64,000 nt of DNA from the NCBI GenBank assembly GCA_021781575.1, contig JAJXWP010000001.1:1-64000 (forward strand). Reading direction: 5' to 3'. The position numbers were made by a program, and so were the translations under genes. A model generated the notes under the pieces. That model saw only the letters and a list, made by a program, of their open reading frames with translations, had not been told where the DNA came from and did no database searches. The DNA is from Pseudomonadota bacterium. GTDB taxonomy: Bacteria > Pseudomonadota > Alphaproteobacteria > Rhodospirillales > Magnetospirillaceae. Shown piece by piece: positions 27,064 through 35,036 of the stretch; positions within the stretch are counted from its first letter, which is position 1; each line of letters begins with the position of its first letter.

Positions 27064-27879
27064 ATGAACCGCGACCAAATCCTGGCGGCTCCGTCGATGC
27101 CGCCGACCTGCCCCTCCTATCCCCGCGGACCGTTCCGCTTCGTCAACCGCGAATACCTGATCATCACCTATGAGACCGATCTGGAGGCCGTCACGACGGC
27201 CCTGCCGGAGCCGTTGGAACCCCTCCCCGGGCAAGCGCCCGGCACCGCCGTCGTCTCCTACGACTGGATGAAGATGCCCGACAGCTCGGGCTTCGGCGAC
27301 TACCAGGAATCCGGCATCTGCATCGTCGCCACGCTCGACGGCGAGCTGGTCAATTACACCGCCCAGATGTACCTGGACGACGAGCCGCCCATCGCCGGGG
27401 GCCGCGAGATCTGGGGCTTCCCAAAGAAATACGGCGAACCGCGCCTCAAGGTGGTCAAGGACACCCTGACGGGCACACTGCACTACGCCGATCAGCGGGT
27501 GGCCATGGGCACCATGACCTACAAGACCCGTCCGCTCGACCGGCAGCAGGTGCAGGCGGGCCTTTCCTGCAAACTGAATGTCAACCTCAAGCTGATCCCC
27601 GATGCCGATGGTGGGCCAAAGATTGCCCAGCTGGTCGGCTACCGGTTGGAGGACGTCGTCGTCCATGGCGCATGGGAGGGGGACGCCCGCCTGCATCTGG
27701 TGCCGCATGTGAACTGCGCCGTCGCCGACTTTCCCGTGCGGCGAATCATTTCGGCGCGCCACCAGTTCGTCGATTTCACCCTGCCCTATGGCCGGGTGCT
27801 GCACGACTACCTCGCCCGAACCGGATCACGGCTGCATGACAACAATGCGCCACCAAGGAGAGAATCGCTATGTCCCTGA
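27064..27879 (+). CDS. adc: Acetoacetate decarboxylase
   Basis: 271 residues. It decarboxylates acetoacetate to acetone and CO2. The Schiff-base lysine and its neighbour that lowers the pKa appear as K121-K122 in GREIWGFPKKYGEP, matching the clostridial K115/K116 pair. The stop overlaps the start of the 3-hydroxybutyrate dehydrogenase gene, whose product makes acetoacetate. Together they could drain 3-hydroxybutyrate from PHB. Confidence 0.93.
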   Translation: MNRDQILAAPSMPPTCPSYPRGPFRFVNREYLIITYETDLEAVTTALPEPLEPLPGQAPGTAVVSYDWMKMPDSSGFGDYQESGICIVATLDGELVNYTAQMYLDDEPPIAGGREIWGFPKKYGEPRLKVVKDTLTGTLHYADQRVAMGTMTYKTRPLDRQQVQAGLSCKLNVNLKLIPDADGGPKIAQLVGYRLEDVVVHGAWEGDARLHLVPHVNCAVADFPVRRIISARHQFVDFTLPYGRVLHDYLARTGSRLHDNNAPPRRESLCP

Positions 27880-28652
27880 CCGGCAAGACCGCCATCGTCA
27901 CCGGCTCCACCTCCGGCATCGGCCTGGGCATCGCCCGCAAGCTGGCTGCCGGCGGGGCCAACATCCTGCTGAACGGCTTCGGCGACGCCGCCGCCATCAG
28001 TGCCATCAAGGCCGAGCTGTCGGCTCCGGGCGTCAGGGTCGCCTATTCTTCCGCCGACCTGACCAAGCCCGAACAGGTCCGCGCCATGGTCGCCCAGGCC
28101 GTCTCCGAGCTGGGCGGCGCCGACATCCTGGTGAACAACGCCGGCATCCAGCACGTTGCGGCCATCGAGGACTTTCCCGAGGACAAGTGGGACGCCATCA
28201 TCGCCTTGAACCTGTCGGCCACCTTCCATGCCGTCAAGGCCGCCGTCCCTGCGATGAAGGCCAAGGGCTGGGGCCGCGTCATCAACATCGCCTCGGCCCA
28301 CGGCCTGGTCGGCTCGGCCCATAAGGCCGCCTATGTGGCCGCCAAGCACGGCCTGATCGGCCTGACCAAGGTCATCGCCATCGAGACCGCCAATGAGGGC
28401 ATCACCGCCAATTCGATCTGCCCCGGATGGGTGTTGACCCCTCTGGTCGAGAAACAGATCGCCGACCGCGCCCAGGCCAATGGCACCACAGTTGAGGGGG
28501 AGCGGACGGCCCTACTGTCCGAAAAGCAGCCGATGCACCGCTTCTCGACCCCGGACAATTTGGGCGACCTTGTCCTGTTCCTGGCCAGCGACGCCGCCGC
28601 CTCCATCACTGGCGCCGCCCTCTCCATGGACGGCGGCTGGACCGCCCAGTAA
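27870..28652 (+). CDS. bdhA: 3-hydroxybutyrate dehydrogenase
   Basis: 260 residues, a short-chain dehydrogenase with TGSTSGIGLGIA (cofactor loop), NNAG, and catalytic S142, Y155, K159. The terminal ALSMDGGWTAQ and the LVEKQIADRAQ substrate-lid stretch are typical of D-3-hydroxybutyrate dehydrogenases. It interconverts 3-hydroxybutyrate and acetoacetate with NAD. Translation is coupled to the upstream decarboxylase by a 10-base overlap. Confidence 0.94.
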   Translation: MSLTGKTAIVTGSTSGIGLGIARKLAAGGANILLNGFGDAAAISAIKAELSAPGVRVAYSSADLTKPEQVRAMVAQAVSELGGADILVNNAGIQHVAAIEDFPEDKWDAIIALNLSATFHAVKAAVPAMKAKGWGRVINIASAHGLVGSAHKAAYVAAKHGLIGLTKVIAIETANEGITANSICPGWVLTPLVEKQIADRAQANGTTVEGERTALLSEKQPMHRFSTPDNLGDLVLFLASDAAASITGAALSMDGGWTAQ

Positions 28653-28735
28653 GCGTCATTTGGGCGATGGCAGGCCTGCAAGGGCCCGCCGCCGCCGATC
28701 AATCAAACGGCGTTTTGCTTAGCAAGATCCGCCGC

Positions 28736-29761
28736 TCATACCGGCACGCCGCTGGCCGTCGAGTGCTCGAAATGCAGTGCCTGGCCGGGGCGGGCCACGG
28801 CAAAGGCGGCCTGGGCGGCCATCGCCGCCTCGGAAAAGCCCTGCAGGATCAGTTTCAGCTTGCCCGGATAGCCGGCGACGTCGCCGATGGCGAAGATGCC
28901 CTTGAGGTTGGTCGCCAGGGTCGCCGGCTCGACGGTGATCAGCGGCCCGTTCATCACCAGCCCCCACTGGGCGATGGGACCCAAGTCGCTGGCCAGGCCG
29001 AAGAACGGCAGCAATACGTCGGCCGGCAGGCGCCGGATCTGGCCATCGACCGTGGCCACCTCGACCGCCGTCAGCTGCCCGGCTTCTCCCTCAAGGCTTT
29101 GCAGCTGATAGGGAATGACCAGCTCGATCGCCCCCTGCTCGGCCATCGCCTTCAACCGGGCCTCGGAGTCCGGAGCGGCGCGGAATTTCTGCCGACGATG
29201 CACCACCATAACCCTGGCGGCCAGATCGGCCAGGGAAATGGCCCAGTCCACCGCCGAATCACCGCCGCCGGCGATGACCACGCGCTTGTCGCGCAGGTCC
29301 TCGCGCCGCTGGACCAGATAGAAGACGCTCTTGCCCTCGTAGCGGTGGAGGTCGGGCAGCGGTGGGCGGTTGGGGCCGAAGGCTCCGGCCCCGGCGGCGA
29401 TCACCACCACCGGTGCCACCAGCCCCTGGCCGTTCGACAGACCGATCTCCCATCGGCCGTCCGGCAGACGCAGCAGCGACTCAACCTTGACCCCCATATG
29501 GTAGTAAGGCTTGAACGGCTCGGCCTGCTCGGCCAGGCGCTCCACCAGATCCGCGGCAAGGACGCGCGGAAAACCGGGGATGTCGTAGATGGGCTTTTCC
29601 GGGTAGAGGGCGGTGAGCTGGCCGCCGATCACCTCGAGAGCATCCACCACATGACAGGACAGACGCAGCATGCCCAACTGGAACACGGAGAACAGGCCCG
29701 CCGGGCCGGCACCGATGATGACGGCATCGGTTTCATACCGCGCTTCAGGCGAAACGGTCAT
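28736..29761 (-). CDS. Ferredoxin-NADP+ reductase, thioredoxin-reductase-like type
   Basis: 341 residues. The FAD loop is IIGAGPAGLFSVFQLG and the pyridine nucleotide loop is VIAGGGDSAVDWA. The hallmark GGQLTALYPEKPIYDIPGFP identifies the YumC/TrxR-like FNR family, which lacks the CxxC of thioredoxin reductase. It supplies or draws electrons from ferredoxin, or reduces flavodoxin or haem oxygenase partners. It converges on bdhA and is divergent from tsaE. Confidence 0.93.
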   Translation of the reverse strand: MTVSPEARYETDAVIIGAGPAGLFSVFQLGMLRLSCHVVDALEVIGGQLTALYPEKPIYDIPGFPRVLAADLVERLAEQAEPFKPYYHMGVKVESLLRLPDGRWEIGLSNGQGLVAPVVVIAAGAGAFGPNRPPLPDLHRYEGKSVFYLVQRREDLRDKRVVIAGGGDSAVDWAISLADLAARVMVVHRRQKFRAAPDSEARLKAMAEQGAIELVIPYQLQSLEGEAGQLTAVEVATVDGQIRRLPADVLLPFFGLASDLGPIAQWGLVMNGPLITVEPATLATNLKGIFAIGDVAGYPGKLKLILQGFSEAAMAAQAAFAVARPGQALHFEHSTASGVPV

Positions 29762-29869
29762 GCGGCAAGTCCTTCATCGACTGGTTACGGTTTGCGCCCA
29801 CAATGGCCATAGCAGGGCGTGGAATCAACCCGCGTTGCGCCATCTCCCGGGCCGGGATAAAAGCAATTC

Positions 29870-30337
29870 ATGAAAAGCGTCGAGCTGATCCTGGCGGACG
29901 AGACCGCCACCACGCAGTTGGCCCGGCAACTGGCCGGCGCGGCGCGGCCAGGCGACGTGCTGGCGCTGACGGGCGACCTGGGCAGCGGCAAGACGACCTT
30001 GGCGCGGGCCTTCATCCGCGCCCTGACCACGCCCGAGGAGGAGGTCCCCAGCCCCACCTTCACCCTGGTCCAGACATATGATTGCGATATCGGAACGATC
30101 TGGCATTTTGACCTCTACCGGCTGGCCCGGGCAGAGGACGCCGTCGAGTTGGATATCGAGGAAGCCTTCGCCGAAGGCATCAGCCTGATCGAATGGCCCG
30201 AACGGCTGGGCGCTTGGCTGCCGGCCGGGGCGCTGCACCTAGCCCTGTCCGCCGGCGCCGGGACGGCGGGACGACGGGTCCGGCTGACCGGTGGAGAACG
30301 ATGGAGCAAACGATTGTCGGAGATGTTCGGTGGCTGA
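29870..30337 (+). CDS. tsaE: tRNA threonylcarbamoyladenosine biosynthesis ATPase TsaE
   Basis: 155 residues with P-loop GDLGSGKTT (Lys41), the switch-like PSPTFTLVQTY and the HFDLYRL motif followed by GISLIEWPERL, all standard for TsaE/YjeE. It works with TsaB and TsaD to install t6A in tRNAs. Its end overlaps the GTG start of the sugar kinase gene. Confidence 0.96.
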   Translation: MKSVELILADETATTQLARQLAGAARPGDVLALTGDLGSGKTTLARAFIRALTTPEEEVPSPTFTLVQTYDCDIGTIWHFDLYRLARAEDAVELDIEEAFAEGISLIEWPERLGAWLPAGALHLALSAGAGTAGRRVRLTGGERWSKRLSEMFGG

Positions 30338-31328
30338 GCGCGAACAATTGATCGGCCGTTTCCTGGAACGCCATGGCTGGCATGGCGCGATGCGCGGCCG
30401 CTTGGCCGGCGACGCCTCGTTCCGCCATTATGACCGCCTGTCGACGGAAAGACGGCGGGCCGTGCTGATGGATGCCCCGCCGCCCAAGGAGGATGTGCGG
30501 CCGTTCATCCAGATCGCCCGGCATTTGGCCGCGCTGGGCTATAGCGCGCCGCAATTGCTGGCGGCGGATGAGGAAGCCGGCCTGCTGCTTCTGGAAGACC
30601 TCGGCGATGATACCTTTACCCGCCTGCTGGCGGGGGGGGCGGACGAATCCGCCCTCTACGCCCTGGCCGTCGATCTGCTGGCCGACCTGCACCGCCGTGG
30701 CCCGGCCGCCATCCCGGCCGGCCTGCCACCCTATGACGACGAGCGGCTGCTGACCGAGGCCCTGCTGCTGACCGACTGGTACCTGCCGGAAATGCTGGGA
30801 CGCCCGCTGTCCGACGGCCAACGGGCAGAATATGTCGAGCTTTGGCGCCGGCTGTTCCCAATTGCCCGGCAGATGCCCGACACCCTGGTGCTGCGCGACT
30901 TCCATGTGGACAATCTGATGCGCCTTTCCGGCCGGCCCGGTATCGCCGCCTGTGGCCTGCTGGATTTCCAGGATGCCGTGGCGGGACCGTTGACCTATGA
31001 CCTGATGTCACTCCTGGAAGACGCTCGGCGCGACATCGATCTCGGCCTGATCGCCGCGATGAAGGATCGCTACCTGACCGCCCTGCCCGGCCTCGACCGC
31101 CAGGCCTTCGACGCCTCCTGGGCGATGCTGGCGGCGCAGCGCCACGCCAAGGTGATCGGCATCTTCACCCGCCTCTGCCGCCGTGATGGCAAGCCCATCT
31201 ACCTGCAGCACATTCCCCGGGTGTGGCGCCTGCTGGACGCGGCGCTCCAGCACCCGGCGCTGGCAGAGATGGCCGCGTGGCTGGACCGGCATCTGCCGCG
31301 TGAGCGGCGAGGAATTCCTGTGCCGTGA
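30330..31328 (+). CDS. amgK: AmgK-type N-acetylmuramate/N-acetylglucosamine anomeric kinase
   Basis: About 332 residues from the GTG at 30330, which has GGAG 8 bases upstream; a longer frame begins at 30291 inside tsaE. It is an aminoglycoside-phosphotransferase fold: LLLLEDLGDDTF, catalytic VLRDFHVDNLM (HxDxxN) and the metal site LLDFQDAVAGP. The next gene encodes the matching uridylyltransferase. As in Pseudomonas, the pair would recycle MurNAc to UDP-MurNAc, bypassing the fosfomycin-sensitive step. Confidence 0.9.
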   Translation: MAEREQLIGRFLERHGWHGAMRGRLAGDASFRHYDRLSTERRRAVLMDAPPPKEDVRPFIQIARHLAALGYSAPQLLAADEEAGLLLLEDLGDDTFTRLLAGGADESALYALAVDLLADLHRRGPAAIPAGLPPYDDERLLTEALLLTDWYLPEMLGRPLSDGQRAEYVELWRRLFPIARQMPDTLVLRDFHVDNLMRLSGRPGIAACGLLDFQDAVAGPLTYDLMSLLEDARRDIDLGLIAAMKDRYLTALPGLDRQAFDASWAMLAAQRHAKVIGIFTRLCRRDGKPIYLQHIPRVWRLLDAALQHPALAEMAAWLDRHLPRERRGIPVP

Positions 31329-31362
31329 GCGAGTTTCGGGCAGACACGGATGAGGAAACGTC

Positions 31363-32109
31363 ATGAAGGAACTCCCCACCCACGCCATGATCCTGGCCGC
31401 CGGGCTGGGGTTGCGCATGCGCCCCCTGACCGAGCGCATGCCCAAGCCGCTCATTCCGGTCGCCGGACGAAGCATGCTGGACCGGGTGCTCGACCATCTC
31501 GACGAGGTCGGCGTCGACAATCGGGTGGTCAACGCCCATTGGCTGGGCGAGCAGATCCACCGCCATCTGGCCGGGCGGCCGGGCATCGCCTTCTCCGACG
31601 AGGTCGAACTGCTGGAGACCGGCGGCGGCGTTGCCAAGGCCTTGCCGTTGCTGGGTGAGCAGGCCTTTTATGTATGCAATGCCGACATCTTGTGGACCAA
31701 CGGCGCCAGCCCGGCACTGGCGCGTCTGGCCGCCGCCTGGGACGCCGACCGCATGGATGGCTTGCTGCTGCTGCAACCGACCGCCACCGCCTTCGGCTAC
31801 GAGGGCCGCGGCGATTTCTTCCGTGCGGCCGACGGCCGGCTGCGGCGGCGCGCACCGGAGGAAACCAGCCCGACCCTGTTCGCCGGAGTGCAGATCCTCC
31901 ACCCGCGGCTGTTCGCCGGCGCGCCGGCCGGCAAATTCTCGCTCAATCTGCTCTATGATCGAGCCGCTGCCGCCGGGCGGCTTTACGGTATCCTGCACGA
32001 CGGCGCGTGGTACCATATCGGCACGCCGCAAGCCTTGGCCGAGGCCGAAGAAATTATCCGCAGTGGGGTTGTTCCATTGACCTGTCCCGGGGCCGTTGGG
32101 GACCGCTGA
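31363..32109 (+). CDS. murU: N-acetylmuramate-1-phosphate uridylyltransferase
   Basis: 248 residues with the nucleotidyltransferase signature AAGLGLRMRPLT then PKPLIPVAGR, and a metal Asp in VCNADILW. Size and context (next to the AmgK-like kinase) fit MurU rather than a mannose or glucose pyrophosphorylase. It would form UDP-MurNAc from MurNAc-1-phosphate in peptidoglycan recycling. Confidence 0.9.
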   Translation: MKELPTHAMILAAGLGLRMRPLTERMPKPLIPVAGRSMLDRVLDHLDEVGVDNRVVNAHWLGEQIHRHLAGRPGIAFSDEVELLETGGGVAKALPLLGEQAFYVCNADILWTNGASPALARLAAAWDADRMDGLLLLQPTATAFGYEGRGDFFRAADGRLRRRAPEETSPTLFAGVQILHPRLFAGAPAGKFSLNLLYDRAAAAGRLYGILHDGAWYHIGTPQALAEAEEIIRSGVVPLTCPGAVGDR

Positions 32110-32111
32110 GA

Positions 32112-35036
32112 ATGCCCTCCCGCCCGAACGTCTTCACCATCCCGCCGGGTGAGAGCTTTCTCGACGCGCTGGCCCGCCGGCTGATGGCCGAGACCAGGGA
32201 CGATCCGCTGGCATTGTCGGCCATGCTGGTCCTGTTGCCCAACCGGCGCGCCTGCCGGGCTCTGCGCGAGGCGTTCCTGCGCTGCTCCGCCGGCCGGCCG
32301 CTGTTGCTGCCGCGATTGCGCCCGCTGGGCGAAGCCGACGAAGAAGAACTGAGCCTGGCCGAAGCCCTGGCTCTCGACCTCCCGCCACCGGTGCCGCCGC
32401 TGCGCCGCCAGTTGCTTTTGGCGCAACTGATCATCCGCCTGGGGGCAGGGCGCGGCGGTCAGGCGCCGACGCCGGAGCAGGCCGCTCGCCTGGCCGCCGA
32501 ACTGGCCCGGCTGCTCGACCAGGTGCATACCGAGGGCCTTGGATTCGACCGGCTGGGCCAGTTGGTGCCGGCCGAATATGCCGAACATTGGCAGATAACC
32601 CTCGAGTTCCTGAAGATCCTTACCGAGCACTGGCCCGACATCCTGGCCGAGCAGGGCTGGGTGGATGCGGCCCTGCTGCGCAATCGGCTGCTGGAGGCGC
32701 AGGCCGCCGCCTGGGAAACTCGTCCGCCGGATCATCCGGTGATCGCCGCCGGCTCCACCGGCAGCATCCCCGCCACCGCCCGGCTGCTGGCGGTGGTCGC
32801 CCGCCTGCCGCAAGGTCGGCTGGTGCTGCCCGGGCTCGATTGTCGCCTGGACGGTAGCGAACTGGAGCAGTGCCATCCGCAATACGGCCTGCGGAACCTG
32901 CTCGACAGCCTTGGCCTGAAGCCCGCTCAGGTACCGCAGTGGCCGGATTGCGCCATCAGCCCACGCGCCTGGCTGATCGCCGAGGCGCTGCGCCCGGCGG
33001 CCACCACCGAGGCTTGGCGCGGTCTGGCCGGCCGGCCGGTGGACGACTGCCTGGCCGGGGTTGAGCGCCTGGACTGCCCCGGCCCGCGCGAGGAAGCCGG
33101 CGCCATCGCTCTGATGATGCGCCGCATGCTGGAGGAGGAGGGCCGCACCGCCGCTCTGGTCACCCCGGATCGCGACCTGGCTCGCCGGGTGGCCGCCGAG
33201 CTGCGCCGTTTTGATATCGAAATAGATGATTCGGCGGGCCGGCCGTTGGATCTGACTCCGCCCGGAGCCTATCTGCTGCTGACCGCCGCCATGGTGGCCG
33301 AGGATTTCGCTCCCCATGCCGCGCTGGCGGCGCTCAAACACCCGCTGGCCATGGGCGGGTTGGCGCCGGGCGTTTTCCGTTCACGCGCCCGCCAGCTGGA
33401 GCTGGCCGCCCTGCGTGGCCCGCGTCCGGCTCCCGGTATCGCCGGATTGATGGCGGCGGCCGGCCGGGCCCCCGAATTGGCCGCCTGGCTGAGCGGTTTG
33501 GCCGAGGCGGCCGAGCCGCTGCTCCGCCCGATGGCCGAGTCGGCGGTGCCGCTGGGCGAATTGCTGCGGGGCCACATCGCCTTTGCCGAGCGCCTGGCCG
33601 CCGACGATGTGAGTTCCGGCGCCGAACGGTTGTGGCGGGGTGAAGCGGGAGAAGCGGCCAACCGCTTCATCGGCGAACTGGCCGAAGCCGCCGATGCCCT
33701 GCCCCCCCTCCCCGGACGCAGCTATCCCGGCCTGCTGCAGAGCCTGATGGCCGGGGTGGTGGTGCGCCCGGCCTGGGGCGGCCATCCGCGCCTGTCCATC
33801 TGGGGCTTACTGGAGGCCCGCCTGCAGCACGCCGACCTGTTGATCCTGGGAGGCCTGAACGAGGGCATTTGGCCGCCCGAAGCGGCCGCCGACCCATGGA
33901 TGAGCCGGCCGATGCGCCGGGATTTCGGCCTGCCTTTGCCGGAGCGCCGGGTCGGCCTGGCCGCCCATGATTTCGCCCAGGCGTTCTGCGCACCGAAGGT
34001 CGTGCTGACGCGGGCCCGGCGGATCGAGGGAACGCCGACCGTGCCCTCGCGTTGGCTGCTCCGCCTCGACGCCGTACTGAAGGCCTGCGGCGGCGATCGG
34101 CGCTGGCCGGAAACCGCCTGGATCGGCTGGCACGCGGCGCTGGAACAACCCACCGGCTTCGCCCGTCCGACACCGCCGGCACCACGGCCACCGCTGGCGG
34201 CAAGGCCCCGCCAGCTGTCGGCCACCGCCGTCGAGACATGGATGCGCGATCCCTACGCCATCTACGCGCGGAAGATCCTGAAGCTGGAGGCGCTGAATCC
34301 CATCGACGCCGATCCCGGCGCCGCCGATTACGGCACCGCCGTACACAAGGCGCTGGACGCCTTCCTCAAGGCCCACCCCCGGGGACCCCTGCCGGCCGGC
34401 GCGCTCGACCTGTTGACCGAACTGGGTCGCCGGCACCTTGGCGAATCCCTCTCGCGGCCGGGTTTGTACGCCTTCTGGTGGCCGCGCTTCGAGCGTATTG
34501 CCGCCTGGTTCATCGCCCAAGAGGCCAGCCGGCGCCACGGCATCGCCCAGACCCTGAGCGAGCTGTCCGGCGCCCTCGAGATCGACGCTCCGGGCGGGCC
34601 GTTCCGCGTCACCGCCACCGCCGACCGGGTGGACCTGCTGGCCGACGGCAGCCTGGCCATCATCGATTACAAGACCGGCGCCCCGCCGACCGCCAGGGAG
34701 GTGGCGGCCGGCTTCGCTCCGCAGCTGCCGATCGAAGCCGCCATCGCCCGCCATGGCGGCTTTGCCGAGCTGCCCGCCCGGCCGGTCAGCCAACTGCTGT
34801 ACTGGCGCCTGGCCGGCGGCAACCCGGGCGGCGAGGAACGGTCGGCCGGCGGCGACCCGGACGCCCTGGCCGACCAGGCGCTGGACGGCTTGGCGGCGCT
34901 AATCCGCGCCTTCGACGACGAAGCCACCGCCTATCAGGCCCGGCCGCACCCCGACAGGGCACCGAAATACAGCGATTACCTGCATCTCGCCCGAGTCAAG
35001 GAGTGGGCCAGCATCGACGGGGACGGCGATGAGTAA
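32112..35036 (+). CDS. addB: AddB subunit of the AddAB helicase-nuclease
   Basis: 974 residues from ATG 32112, 2 bases after murU. The N-terminal inactive-helicase-like region includes VLLPNRRACRALREAF. The C-terminal PD-(D/E)xK nuclease shows YGTAVHKALDAF and AIIDYKTGAPPT. There is no cysteine in the nuclease region, so the iron-sulfur pin known in Firmicute AddB is absent. With AddA it resects double-strand breaks for RecA. The addA start lies 8 bases before its end. Confidence 0.95.
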   Translation: MPSRPNVFTIPPGESFLDALARRLMAETRDDPLALSAMLVLLPNRRACRALREAFLRCSAGRPLLLPRLRPLGEADEEELSLAEALALDLPPPVPPLRRQLLLAQLIIRLGAGRGGQAPTPEQAARLAAELARLLDQVHTEGLGFDRLGQLVPAEYAEHWQITLEFLKILTEHWPDILAEQGWVDAALLRNRLLEAQAAAWETRPPDHPVIAAGSTGSIPATARLLAVVARLPQGRLVLPGLDCRLDGSELEQCHPQYGLRNLLDSLGLKPAQVPQWPDCAISPRAWLIAEALRPAATTEAWRGLAGRPVDDCLAGVERLDCPGPREEAGAIALMMRRMLEEEGRTAALVTPDRDLARRVAAELRRFDIEIDDSAGRPLDLTPPGAYLLLTAAMVAEDFAPHAALAALKHPLAMGGLAPGVFRSRARQLELAALRGPRPAPGIAGLMAAAGRAPELAAWLSGLAEAAEPLLRPMAESAVPLGELLRGHIAFAERLAADDVSSGAERLWRGEAGEAANRFIGELAEAADALPPLPGRSYPGLLQSLMAGVVVRPAWGGHPRLSIWGLLEARLQHADLLILGGLNEGIWPPEAAADPWMSRPMRRDFGLPLPERRVGLAAHDFAQAFCAPKVVLTRARRIEGTPTVPSRWLLRLDAVLKACGGDRRWPETAWIGWHAALEQPTGFARPTPPAPRPPLAARPRQLSATAVETWMRDPYAIYARKILKLEALNPIDADPGAADYGTAVHKALDAFLKAHPRGPLPAGALDLLTELGRRHLGESLSRPGLYAFWWPRFERIAAWFIAQEASRRHGIAQTLSELSGALEIDAPGGPFRVTATADRVDLLADGSLAIIDYKTGAPPTAREVAAGFAPQLPIEAAIARHGGFAELPARPVSQLLYWRLAGGNPGGEERSAGGDPDALADQALDGLAALIRAFDDEATAYQARPHPDRAPKYSDYLHLARVKEWASIDGDGDE

